DNA from: Cohnella hashimotonis
GTDB lineage: Bacteria > Bacillota > Bacilli > Paenibacillales > Paenibacillaceae
Direction: 5' to 3'
DNA length: 64,000 nt
Assembly: GCF_030014955.1 (NCBI RefSeq)
Contig: NZ_JAGRPV010000001.1
Span: 2,294,001-2,358,000, forward strand
The translations under genes and the position numbers were made by a program. Each line of letters starts with the position of its first letter. The first letter of the stretch is position 1. Below are positions 54,126 through 63,248 of this stretch, one piece after another. The notes beneath the pieces are model-generated. The model did no database searches. It saw nothing but the letters and a program-made list of their open reading frames with translations, and had not been told where the DNA came from.

Positions 54126-55111
54126 GTCGGATCCCTCCCAATTGTTTGCGCGGACATTTTCCGCGAAGCATGATTCCAGAACAAACCACCGATGATGGCG
54201 CACATGCCGAGCGCTACGTTCAAGGTCAGCGCCTCCGCGAGCCAGACGGCGGACAGCAGGACACCGACAGCCGGCTGCAAAAAAATAAACGGCATGACGC
54301 GATCCATCGGCAGGCGCGCCAGCGCTAACGTGTAGAGCAAATAAGCAAGTCCCGTCGTCGCCGCTCCCAAATAAACGATCGCCGTCCACTGCCCGGGCGT
54401 GTCGAATGCATGCAGGCCCATGCTTTTTTCCGTGATCGCAAGCAGCGCCCACAGGAACAAAAGACCGGCGGACATGCCGTGCGTGTTGAGCTGCAGCGGG
54501 GGCAGATCGCCGCCGTACCGTTTGGTCAACACGGTATAGGCGGAAAAAGAGAACATGGCGAGCACGGCGAGCACATCGCCCGCCAGGCTCGCGCCCGATC
54601 CCGACGCCTGCGGCGCAGCCATGATGGTCACGCCGCCCAAGCACAACAGCGTCGGCCAAAGGCTGCCGCGGGCAGCCTGCCTATCGCCGGTCAGCCGGGC
54701 GATCAGCATCGTAGAGACGGGCGCTAGCGACAGGATCAGGACGATGTGACTCGCCAGCGTCGTTCGCGCCGCCGCAAAAAAGAGCCAGATCATAAGGCCG
54801 TAGCCGAGAATGCCGGCGATCCAGACCGGGAGCCATCTTTGGAATAGCGAGGTGGCAACCGCGGAGAAGGAGTCGGCGTCATGCAGTCCGCGGACGCCGG
54901 CTCGCCGGCGGGCTCCTCGCTTGGCGGGCGGCCCGGCCAGGGCGGCCAGCCGTACGAGCCCCAGAAATACGAGGCCGAGCGCAAGCCGCCATATCGACAG
55001 CGTTAGCGGCGAGCCCGCTTCTCCCAAATAGCGGCCTACGGAGGCGGCCGAGCCCCATAACAGCACGACCGCCAGGATGCAGGCATAGCCCCAAGCGTTC
55101 GATTTTTTGAT
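54122..55111 (-). CDS. EamA/DMT-family transporter, apparent AUC start
   Basis: 329 residues if read from the ATC at 55111. Ten hydrophobic segments in two EamA halves (ILAVVLLWGSAASVGRYLGE first helix; FSFSAYTVLTKRYGG opening the second half; IFLQPAVGVLLSAVWLAEAL near the end). The sequence at the ATC reads I-K-K-S-N-A-W-G, where an M-K-K start is natural, and GAGGGAG is 10 bases upstream. The only ordinary in-frame start is an ATG at 55165 without a ribosome site, which would add 18 residues ending in FRRRGSEPA. First gene of the operon with Gfo/Idh and isomerase, so perhaps an exporter or importer of their substrate. Confidence 0.85.
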   Translation of the reverse strand: MKKSNAWGYACILAVVLLWGSAASVGRYLGEAGSPLTLSIWRLALGLVFLGLVRLAALAGPPAKRGARRRAGVRGLHDADSFSAVATSLFQRWLPVWIAGILGYGLMIWLFFAAARTTLASHIVLILSLAPVSTMLIARLTGDRQAARGSLWPTLLCLGGVTIMAAPQASGSGASLAGDVLAVLAMFSFSAYTVLTKRYGGDLPPLQLNTHGMSAGLLFLWALLAITEKSMGLHAFDTPGQWTAIVYLGAATTGLAYLLYTLALARLPMDRVMPFIFLQPAVGVLLSAVWLAEALTLNVALGMCAIIGGLFWNHASRKMSAQTIGRDPT

Positions 55112-55351
55112 TGCAGGTTCACTCCCTCGTCTACGAAATCGGGAAGGCGCTTCCGAACCCAGCATAGCAGACGCCTATCGTTCTTCTTTTTTGCAAAAAT
55201 AACGCTCTGTTGCGTATTGCGGCCGATTTTCAAAAGCTCGCTATAAATCCGGTATGATCGCAATTGTTTGATATATCGTTCGGCCGTCGCTTCTTCTTAT
55301 AATTCAGTGGCGCAGGCATTGCCGAGTTGCTTAAAAAGGGGGAGCGCCCAT

Positions 55352-57274
55352 ATGTCCATGTACAGCTTCAACACGATACGCCGCGAGCTCGCACGGGACC
55401 GGCCGAGCCCGCTTTCGTTTCCGTTCGGCATCCCCGTCCGCGAGGGCAGCCTGCTGCCGTACGTGGAGGCGCGCGCTTACCTCGGTCCGCTGGTCGAGGA
55501 GATCCGCGCGCACGCTCAGCTGGCGATCGATACGCCGATTCCGCCGCTTACGTTTTCTCAATTTATAACGTTTGAGCAGACCGGCCTTCGGCAGGCGTAC
55601 GAGACCCCGTATTTCGAACGAAGAGGCAGGCTCCTGGCGCTCACGCTCGATATGCTGCTGGACGGGGCGAAAGACCGAAGCGTAGAAGCTTTGGAGAATC
55701 TGGCGTGGGACATTTGCGGCGAATATACCTGGTGCTTGCCCGCCTGTCTGCCCGCCGGGGTCGAGGCGGCGACGACCGCGCGCATACCGCCCGAATGCCA
55801 GGTCGATCTGTTCGCGGCGGAGACGGCGCATGCGCTGGCCGAACTGCTGTACCTGGTCGGCGACCGGCTCCAGCCATGGATCGGCTGCCGTATTCGCAGC
55901 GAGATCGAACGCCGCGTGTTCCGTCCGATGTTCCACGATCCGGTTCCCTTCGACTGGGAGTCTCGCCAGGATAACTGGTCGGCCGTATGCGGCGGCGCCG
56001 TCGGGATGACGGCATTGCTTCTGGAGCGCGATAAGGAGCGGCTGGCGGGCATGATCGACCGGGTCCTTCGCAGCCTGACCTGTTTTCTGGAGAGTTACGG
56101 GGAGGACGGCGGCTGCCCGGAGGGGATCGGCTACTGGTTTTACGGATTCGGCTACTACGCGTACTTCGCCGACATGCTGGCCCTGTACACGGATGGCGGC
56201 CTGGATCTGCTGGCAGGCGACAAAGCGAGGGCCATCGCCGCGTTTCCAGCCGCATTCGCTCTATCGGAGAGCCGGGCTCTGAACTACTCCGACGCCGGAT
56301 TGATCACTTGGCATACCGGCTTGCTGAGTCGGCTGGCGGAACGTCTGGGGACGCCTGTCCCCGAAGTAAAGATGGTGCCGCCACTTAATGCCGACGGCAG
56401 CTACCGGTGGGCGCATGTGACGCGCAATTTGCTCTGGACAGACATGGGGTTGTTTGAACGGCCTCTGCCGGATGGGGGCGTCTTTTTCCGGGATATGGAG
56501 GTGGCGGTGGACCGGCGTCATTCGGAAGGGGAGATGTTCGCCTTCTCGGCCAAAGGCGGCCATAACGGCGAATCGCACAACCACAACGATCTGGGTCACT
56601 TTATCCTGCATGTCGGCGGCGAAAATCTGCTGGCGGATCCTGGCGCCGGATTGTATACGCGCGAGTACTTCGGTCCGGAACGCTACAGTCTGCTGCACAA
56701 TTCGTCCGAAGGCCATTCCGTGCCTCTCGTGGACGGTCAACCGCAGCTCGCGGGCAAGGCGCACGCTGCCGAGCTGTTATTCTGCGAATGGGAAGAGGAT
56801 CGGCTTCGGATCGGCTGGGAGCTTGCCAAAGCTTACGACAATTCGAAGCTATCGAGCTTCCGGCGCGAATTCGTCTGGCATTGGCAGACAGGCAACGCAA
56901 GCGTTCCAAGCGAGTCGAACGAGACGTACGAGACGAGCGAAGCTTGCGATTCGGACCCATCTGCCGTATTGGAGCTGACCGATCGCTTCGATTGCCGGCA
57001 GACGCCTGTCCAGGTCCTACAGCAATTCGTCAGCCTGCATCGGCCGAGGCTGGAGAACGGCCATTTTGTGTGGCGCGGAAAAAAAGGCGAGGTGACGCTG
57101 CACTATGACTCCGAAGCTTTCATCGCCGAGGTCCTCGCCGATAAGGTGCAGGATTTCGCGGGACGCGAACAAATCGTATACCGGCTTCGACTCCGGGCGA
57201 CTTCGGCTTCGCTTCGGATAAATCATGTCTTTCGCTTCGAGTGCAGCGCCGGAACCGGGCAAATATCGAGTTAA
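55352..57274 (+). CDS. Heparinase II/III-family polysaccharide lyase-like protein
   Basis: 640 residues from the ATG 7 bases after AGGGGGAG. An alpha-helical toroid occupies about 60-380 (GGAVGMTALLLERDK, EDGGCPEGIGYWFYGFGYYA). A beta-sandwich starts with the Heparinase_II_III core HNGESHNHNDLGHFILHVGG near 405 and LLADPGAGLYTREYFGPERY, then HNSSEGHSVPLVDG. The N, H and Y positions used by alginate- and heparin-type lyases can be identified. No signal peptide, so it acts in the cytoplasm on imported oligouronides (inference). A TATAAT lies 49 bp upstream. The transporter genes follow. Confidence 0.87.
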   Translation: MSMYSFNTIRRELARDRPSPLSFPFGIPVREGSLLPYVEARAYLGPLVEEIRAHAQLAIDTPIPPLTFSQFITFEQTGLRQAYETPYFERRGRLLALTLDMLLDGAKDRSVEALENLAWDICGEYTWCLPACLPAGVEAATTARIPPECQVDLFAAETAHALAELLYLVGDRLQPWIGCRIRSEIERRVFRPMFHDPVPFDWESRQDNWSAVCGGAVGMTALLLERDKERLAGMIDRVLRSLTCFLESYGEDGGCPEGIGYWFYGFGYYAYFADMLALYTDGGLDLLAGDKARAIAAFPAAFALSESRALNYSDAGLITWHTGLLSRLAERLGTPVPEVKMVPPLNADGSYRWAHVTRNLLWTDMGLFERPLPDGGVFFRDMEVAVDRRHSEGEMFAFSAKGGHNGESHNHNDLGHFILHVGGENLLADPGAGLYTREYFGPERYSLLHNSSEGHSVPLVDGQPQLAGKAHAAELLFCEWEEDRLRIGWELAKAYDNSKLSSFRREFVWHWQTGNASVPSESNETYETSEACDSDPSAVLELTDRFDCRQTPVQVLQQFVSLHRPRLENGHFVWRGKKGEVTLHYDSEAFIAEVLADKVQDFAGREQIVYRLRLRATSASLRINHVFRFECSAGTGQISS

Positions 57275-57320
57275 AATCGGCCCAAAATAAGAAAGCGGTA
57301 TCATCGCAATTTTTTGTCGG

Positions 57321-57349
57321 TTGTGCGAAAACCGCGCTGCGACTACATT
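57321..57349 (+). promoter_or_regulatory. Probable promoter of transporter operon 2
   Basis: TTGTGC, 17-bp spacer, TACATT, ending 38 bp before the permease start. Confidence 0.5.
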
Positions 57350-57387
57350 GAGACCACAGAAGCAAGAGACGGAAAGGAAGGGTGGGC

Positions 57388-58299
57388 ATGAATAAGCGTT
57401 CGTTGTTCAAAAATTATTTGACTCATAAATACTTTTTCGTCATGCTGCTTCCAGTGCTCGTTTATTACGCGATTTTCCATTATGCCCCAATGTACGGCGT
57501 GCTGATCGCGTTCCAGGATTATCAGTTTTTGAAAGGCGTATGGGGCAGTCCGTGGGTGGGGCTGGACAATTTCCGGGACCTGTTTGGCGGGCTGTACTTC
57601 GGCCAGGTGCTGCGCAATACGCTGCTCATCAATTTCTACAAGCTGATTTTCGGGTTTACGGCGCCTATTTTGCTGGCGGTCCTTATTAATGAAGTTTCGG
57701 TCAAATGGTTTAAAAAATCGGTCCAGACGATCAGCTATTTGCCGCATTTTCTGTCCTGGGTCGTGCTGGCCGGCATGGTCATCGAGTTTTTATCTCCGAG
57801 CCGCGGACCGATCAACATGCTGCTTACCTGGCTCGGCGCGGACGCCGTTTTCTTCATGAGCGAGCCGGGCTGGTTCCGAAGCATACTCGTCAGCACGGAC
57901 ATTTGGCGGAATATCGGGTTCTCCTCCATTATTTATCTGGCTGCGATCGCCGGCATCAATCCGGAGATGTACGAGGCTTCGGAGGTGGACGGCATCAGCC
58001 GGATTCAGAAAATCTGGTACGTGACGATTCCGTCCATCGCGCCGGTCATCGTCATTATGCTCATTTTGAATTCGGGCTCGATCATCAACGATGATTTCGA
58101 ACAGGTATTCAATCTGCTCAACGCCAAGGTCATGGACGTCGGCGAAGTGTTATCCACCTATACGTACACCGAGGGCTTGCTCAAGATGAACTATAGCTAT
58201 GCCGCCGCCGTGGGCTTGTTCAAAAACGTGGTTGCGCTCGTGCTCGTCCTGTCGGCTAACTACATCGCCAGCAGATTCTCGGACGACACCATTTTCTAG
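57388..58299 (+). CDS. CUT1 ABC sugar permease, LplB type (locus 2)
   Basis: 303 residues. Opens with the LplB-like run KYFFVMLLPVLVYYAIFHYA and PMYGVLIAFQDYQ. EAA loop EASEVDGISRIQKIWYVTIP near 195. The C-terminus is typical (SANYIASRFSDDTIF). Start at the ATG 8 bases after GGAAGG; a GTG two codons upstream is less well placed. First gene of a permease-permease-lipoprotein operon following the heparinase-like gene. As in locus 1 no ATPase is encoded nearby. Confidence 0.93.
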   Translation: MNKRSLFKNYLTHKYFFVMLLPVLVYYAIFHYAPMYGVLIAFQDYQFLKGVWGSPWVGLDNFRDLFGGLYFGQVLRNTLLINFYKLIFGFTAPILLAVLINEVSVKWFKKSVQTISYLPHFLSWVVLAGMVIEFLSPSRGPINMLLTWLGADAVFFMSEPGWFRSILVSTDIWRNIGFSSIIYLAAIAGINPEMYEASEVDGISRIQKIWYVTIPSIAPVIVIMLILNSGSIINDDFEQVFNLLNAKVMDVGEVLSTYTYTEGLLKMNYSYAAAVGLFKNVVALVLVLSANYIASRFSDDTIF

Positions 58300-58317
58300 C
58301 CAAGGAGGCATGCGGGA

Positions 58318-59196
58318 ATGAGACATAGACGTACGACGTCAGACACCGTGTTTTTGGTTTTCGTATATGCGTTCCTCGGGGCGTTGTCGCTCGCGTCTTT
58401 GCTGCCGCTTATGCAAGCGATTACGATCTCGCTGAGTCCGCCCGAGGTCGTCAACAGCTACGGGTTTCACCTGATTCCGACCCGGTTCGATTTCGCAGGC
58501 TTTGAACGGGTCATTCATTACGATACGATCTGGACCGCATACGGCAATACGATCGTCCGCACGCTGCTCGGCACGGCGATCACGCTGGTCATGACGTTTC
58601 TCGGCGCTTATCCGCTCTCCAAGCGGACGCTTCCGAACCGCAAGCTTTGGACGGGAATCGTCGTACTGACGATGTTTTTCTCGGGGGGCATGATACCGGC
58701 GTATCTGCTGATCAAGAACATCGGCATCATGAACTCGATCTGGGCGCTGGTGTTGCCCGGCGCGGTTAGCGCATTTATGCTGCTGATCGTCCGGAACTTC
58801 ATCATGGCGCTTCCCGAGAGCCTGGAGGAATCGGCGAAGATCGACGGCGCCAACGATATCGTCATCTTGTTCCGCATCGTGCTGCCGCTGTCTCTGCCGA
58901 TCATCGCGACGGTCGGGCTCTATGCCGGCGTCGGACACTGGAACGCCTGGTTCGACAGCATGATCTACATTCAGGACGAGCGCAAGCAGGTGCTGCAGAT
59001 GATTTTACGCAAAATTTTGCTGGAGGGTCAGGATGTGTCCGCAGAATCCGGCTCGGGGGTGCATGCGCAAGCGGTGAACTCCGAGACGGTCAAAATGGCC
59101 GCGCTGGTCGTGTCCGTCCTGCCGATTCTGTTCGTGTATCCGTTTCTGCAAAAGTACTTCGTAAAAGGCACGCTGATGGGCTCCGTCAAAGGTTAA
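58318..59196 (+). CDS. CUT1 ABC sugar permease, LplC type (locus 2)
   Basis: 292 residues, six hydrophobic segments. EAA loop EESAKIDGANDIVILFRIVL near 170-190 and the family end KYFVKGTLMGSVKG. AGGAGG lies 9 bases before the ATG, 18 bp after the first permease. It forms the heterodimeric pore with that protein. It resembles the locus 1 permease (same length, same tail), so the two operons are related copies of one transporter type with probably different substrates. Confidence 0.93.
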   Translation: MRHRRTTSDTVFLVFVYAFLGALSLASLLPLMQAITISLSPPEVVNSYGFHLIPTRFDFAGFERVIHYDTIWTAYGNTIVRTLLGTAITLVMTFLGAYPLSKRTLPNRKLWTGIVVLTMFFSGGMIPAYLLIKNIGIMNSIWALVLPGAVSAFMLLIVRNFIMALPESLEESAKIDGANDIVILFRIVLPLSLPIIATVGLYAGVGHWNAWFDSMIYIQDERKQVLQMILRKILLEGQDVSAESGSGVHAQAVNSETVKMAALVVSVLPILFVYPFLQKYFVKGTLMGSVKG

Positions 59197-59251
59197 CGCT
59201 TGACCCCAAAGGTCAGGTTAACATACATTCATTTCTATGGAGGGTTGCGGC

Positions 59252-60904
59252 ATGAGACAAACGACCAGAAGGATTGCCGGAATGACGCTGGCGGTCGCGA
59301 TGAGCGCGGGCTTGCTCGCAGGATGCAGCAAAGGCAATGAAGAACAGACAGGGCAGGGGGCCAGCGCCAGTACGGGCGCCAGTCAAGGCGCATCCTCGGC
59401 AAGCACGCAGCCGATCGCGCTCGAATGGCTGGGCTACGATTCTTATGGCCAGCCGGATCCGAACTCGAGCGTCGTAAAGATGGTAGAGAAAAAGTTCAAC
59501 GCCAAATTTGACTTCTGGTATGTCGATTCGCAAAAATGGGAGGATAACCTGAATGTGCGCCTCGCGTCGGGCGAGATGCCGGACGTGTTGAAGATCACGA
59601 ACCGGCAGAACCTGCCCAAATACGTGTCGCAAGGCATTATTTCGCCCATTCCGATGGAAACGCTAGAAAAATTCGCGCCGACCTATGTTAAATTTTTGAA
59701 CGAGAATTATCCCGAGACATGGGATGGCGTCAAGTACCAAGGCAATATCTACGCGATCCCCATGACGAATTTGAACGGATCCTATCCGACGGTCGTCATC
59801 TGGCGCAAGGATTGGCTCGACAAGGTGGGGATCACTAAAGTTCCCGAGACGATCGACGAATACGAGCAGGCGTTCGCGAAGTTCCGCAACGACGACCCGG
59901 ATCAGGATGGCAAGAAGGACACGTACGGCCTGTCGGACTTTGCCCTGCCGAATATTTTGGGCGCATACGGCTATCCGGGCATCAGTGACTTCAAGGGCGC
60001 GGCCAAAGGAGACGCCAGCAAATCGATTCAGTTCACGATGAAGGACGACAACGTCGTCATCGCGGCGATTCAGCCAGAAATGAAGGAAGCGCTTGCAACG
60101 CTGCAGAAATGGTATAAGGCCGGACTGATTGATCCCGAGTTCGTGACATCCGAGAATACGACGGGCTATTGGGCGGATTCTCAGGCGTTCTATAACAGCA
60201 AAATCGGCATTACGGGAATGTCCATGTTCTATCACTGGCGCAACGAGCTCAATCCGGACATCCCGGACGATGCCGGCGGCGGTCAATACAAGGCGTTCAA
60301 GGAATCCGTCCCGAGCGGGGAAGCCGTCTTCGGCGTCCCGGCCGTCGGACCGAACGGCGCCGCGGGCACGCCGATGTGGGATACGGCCAGCCACCCGATC
60401 GCGATCACGACGCAGGCCATGAAGGACCCGCAAAAGCTCGAGCTGCTGCTGAAGATGATCGAAGCCGCCTGCACCGACTACGAGTACTATCTGACGCTGA
60501 CCAACGGCCAAAAAGACGTGGATTGGAAGCTGGATGAGGACAAGTTCATCAACCTGACGGCTTCCGATACGCTGGCCGAAGCCAACGTGAAGGGCAAAAA
60601 CGTGCTGAACGCCAAAGTGTCCTACGATCCGTTCATCAAGAAGCGCGATGCGTTCGACTACCAATTCGCCGACAAATACGCGAAGATCGCTGGCTACAGC
60701 GCCGTTTACGTTCCTAACGTAGAAGCGTACGGCAAATACTCCAACACGCTCAATAAGCTGACGGTAGACGCATACTTCAAGATCATTACCGGCGGAGCGG
60801 ACGTCGATGCGTTCGACAAATACGTGGCCGACTTCCGCGCCAACGGCGGCGACGAGCTGGAAAAAGAAGCGAACGAAGCTTACAAAACGATGGTAGGAAA
60901 ATAA
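59252..60904 (+). CDS. ABC sugar-binding lipoprotein (LplA type, locus 2)
   Basis: 550 residues. Lipoprotein signal with lipobox LLAGC, cysteine near residue 24, and a Ser/Thr/Ala/Gln-rich linker, then the extracellular solute-binding fold (LEWLGYDSYGQPDPNSSVVK; DVLKITNRQNLPKYVSQGII; WRKDWLDKVGITKVPETIDE, a family-typical segment). An EF-hand-like DDPDQDGKKDTYG calcium loop near 215 is common in LplA-type proteins. The start is the ATG 7 bases after GGAGGG. It captures the oligosaccharide for the two permeases before it in the operon. Confidence 0.93.
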   Translation: MRQTTRRIAGMTLAVAMSAGLLAGCSKGNEEQTGQGASASTGASQGASSASTQPIALEWLGYDSYGQPDPNSSVVKMVEKKFNAKFDFWYVDSQKWEDNLNVRLASGEMPDVLKITNRQNLPKYVSQGIISPIPMETLEKFAPTYVKFLNENYPETWDGVKYQGNIYAIPMTNLNGSYPTVVIWRKDWLDKVGITKVPETIDEYEQAFAKFRNDDPDQDGKKDTYGLSDFALPNILGAYGYPGISDFKGAAKGDASKSIQFTMKDDNVVIAAIQPEMKEALATLQKWYKAGLIDPEFVTSENTTGYWADSQAFYNSKIGITGMSMFYHWRNELNPDIPDDAGGGQYKAFKESVPSGEAVFGVPAVGPNGAAGTPMWDTASHPIAITTQAMKDPQKLELLLKMIEAACTDYEYYLTLTNGQKDVDWKLDEDKFINLTASDTLAEANVKGKNVLNAKVSYDPFIKKRDAFDYQFADKYAKIAGYSAVYVPNVEAYGKYSNTLNKLTVDAYFKIITGGADVDAFDKYVADFRANGGDELEKEANEAYKTMVGK

Positions 60905-60984
60905 GCACCCGGCAGTCAACAGGGGGAGGACGGCAGGCACGCTCATGCCGTCCTTCCGCATCGTTAGAGGAGGAGAAGCAGGGG

Positions 60985-63210
60985 ATGAACAGGACGGAAC
61001 GCAATGATAGCCGGATTTTTCAGCGCCTGCTGATTTTTAATTTAATTGCCGTGCTTGTCATTTCCCTTGTGCCCCTGTTCGTTTTTTTTCAATATTTTCT
61101 AAAAACGTACAATGAGGAAGTTCAAAGCCTGAACATGCAGACCGTCCGACAGTTTCAAAACGAAATCGACGAGCAGGTCGTCAAGGTTGCCGTAAACTTT
61201 CCGAATCTCTACTTGTCCGAGCTCGACAGCAACGACGCGCTCGTCTATCCGCTGACGCACGATATCAGCCGCGACGCCTCCGCGATCCTGAAGGTCGTGA
61301 GGCACATCGGCGATATCAAGAACAACACGCCGTATATCCATTCGATCGACCTGTACTATCCGCAAGGCAATTTGCTGTTCATGGGGGAACGGGTATGCAT
61401 GCTGAACGAGTCGGCTTGCGACCTGGGCGGCAGAGAGGCGTGGTTCGACTCCTTTCAGCAGTCGGACGTGAACATCGGCTGGATTCCCGCAAGGGCGGCC
61501 GGACGCTACGATCCGGGCTTGATTGCAAGCTATGTGCGAAGCATTCCCTTTTTCGGCGCCAAGGAAGCCCGGCAGGGCATCATCGCCGTCAATATCGATC
61601 TGGCGGAATTGAACAACCGGCTGTCCGCCCTGAAGCCCCATGCGGAAGGCGCGCTGCTGGTCGTCGACAAAGTCGGCGACGTCATCGCCCATAACTACGG
61701 CAGCATGCCGGTGCCCGATTTGCTCGCGCTGCCTTCGATCTCCAAGCTGATGAACGCGGACGGTACGGGGAGGTTCGACGCCAATATCGACGGTCAGGAG
61801 AGCGTCGTTTCGTTTTCAGCCTCGCGCTACAATGACTGGCGCTACGTATCGATCGCATCCGTAGACAGCGTATATTTGAAGACGAATCGTCTCAAAGTGT
61901 GGATGCTGGCCGTAGGCGGCGCGTTTCTCGCTGCCAACGTACTGATATCCGTCTGGTTAACCATGCGCGCGCACAAGCCGATCTCCAGTCAAATGCAGAC
62001 GCTGAAGCTAAGTCTTGCCAGGCATATGCCGATCGTTCGCCATAACTACATGGTCGGGCTGCTGTTCGGGTCCGCTCAATCTGCAGGTCGAGGCGGAGAC
62101 ATCGGATCGATTCTGGGGATCGGGCACGAGGGGCGCCGGATAGCAAGCTTCGCGCTGCGCGTGAAACGGCAGCCGAATGCCGATCCGCAAGAGGCGATGG
62201 CCGGCGATTTTCACATGATCGAGCAGCTGGAGCAAGCTGGCGGCGTGGCGGACGTCCGTGCGATTCGCGACGAGCAGGCGCAAATTTTAGGTTTTATCAG
62301 CTTTCCGGAGTCAATGCCGGACGCAGAAGTCGCAACGCGAATGCGAAGCTGGCTGAACGAAACGAATGAATCTTATTTACTCTGTCTGGGCGGCTGCTAT
62401 CCTTCCGATGACGTCGCGATCGCACGATCGTTCGCCGAGGCGGACGAGGCGCTCGACTATGCGTTTTTATACCCGCATGCCGAAGTGCTGCGGTATGACG
62501 AGCTCCGGCTCGGGGATTTAAAGGAGCCGGTCGGCCAGCCAAGAGCGTTGGAGGAACTGCCGGCTTCGATACGCGCGGGCGATCTCAAGCGAACGCAGCA
62601 GCTGCTCGGCGAACTGTTCGCGGATATCCGCGGCGGCGAATTTACGATTCGCTACTGCCGCAATTTGATGCTGGATATCGTGCTCTACGTCGACAAGACG
62701 ATGCAGCAGCTCGGTTTTTCCGCGGCGGAGATGGCGGGCGGCGATCTGCGGGAGCTGTATCAAGGCGTCGTGGATGCCGACCGGTTCGAGGGCTGGATGA
62801 CCCGGCTGTCGGAGACGCTTGTAGCCGCAGTCAACGACCGCAAGCAGCATTTCGACCACGAGTTTGCCGAGAAAATCGTATCCTTCGTGAAGGGCAGCAT
62901 CTCCCACCAGCTGTCGCTCGCTTTTGTGGCCGAGCATGTCGGCGTCAGTCCGACGTATTTGAGCAAGATCTTCAAGTCGATTACAGGCAGCAACTTCAAC
63001 GAATACGTCACCGAGCTGAGGCTGGAGCGGGCCGAGGCGCTGCTTCGCGACAAAAAACTGTCTGTTCAGGAAATCTCGTACCGCGTCGGCTACCAGTCGA
63101 CGCATCATTTTATTCGTTTGTTCAAGGAAAAGCACGCGATGACGCCCAAGCAGTATCAAAAGGCGCTGATCGGCGACGATTCCGCTGCGGACGAAGAAGA
63201 GCAGCCTTAA
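60985..63210 (+). CDS. Membrane-anchored AraC-family regulator with extracellular sensor (locus 2)
   Basis: 741 residues. First transmembrane helix near 15-35, extracellular Cache-like domain to about 300 (IDLYYPQGNLLFMGERVCML inside), second helix near 305-325, a cytoplasmic middle region, and two AraC helix-turn-helix units at the end (FVAEHVGVSPTYLSKIFKSI and EISYRVGYQSTHHFIRLFKE). The same layout as the locus 1 regulator. GAGGAGGAG precedes the ATG. It follows the binding protein and should sense the imported glycan outside the cell and activate the locus. Confidence 0.92.
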   Translation: MNRTERNDSRIFQRLLIFNLIAVLVISLVPLFVFFQYFLKTYNEEVQSLNMQTVRQFQNEIDEQVVKVAVNFPNLYLSELDSNDALVYPLTHDISRDASAILKVVRHIGDIKNNTPYIHSIDLYYPQGNLLFMGERVCMLNESACDLGGREAWFDSFQQSDVNIGWIPARAAGRYDPGLIASYVRSIPFFGAKEARQGIIAVNIDLAELNNRLSALKPHAEGALLVVDKVGDVIAHNYGSMPVPDLLALPSISKLMNADGTGRFDANIDGQESVVSFSASRYNDWRYVSIASVDSVYLKTNRLKVWMLAVGGAFLAANVLISVWLTMRAHKPISSQMQTLKLSLARHMPIVRHNYMVGLLFGSAQSAGRGGDIGSILGIGHEGRRIASFALRVKRQPNADPQEAMAGDFHMIEQLEQAGGVADVRAIRDEQAQILGFISFPESMPDAEVATRMRSWLNETNESYLLCLGGCYPSDDVAIARSFAEADEALDYAFLYPHAEVLRYDELRLGDLKEPVGQPRALEELPASIRAGDLKRTQQLLGELFADIRGGEFTIRYCRNLMLDIVLYVDKTMQQLGFSAAEMAGGDLRELYQGVVDADRFEGWMTRLSETLVAAVNDRKQHFDHEFAEKIVSFVKGSISHQLSLAFVAEHVGVSPTYLSKIFKSITGSNFNEYVTELRLERAEALLRDKKLSVQEISYRVGYQSTHHFIRLFKEKHAMTPKQYQKALIGDDSAADEEEQP

Positions 63211-63248
63211 AAGTATCAACTAACAGGCGTCAATCAAGGAGGATTCGC

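Noticed and set aside
59663..60961. 432-codon minus-strand frame over the binding-protein gene
   Set aside because: Shadow of the lipoprotein coding sequence.
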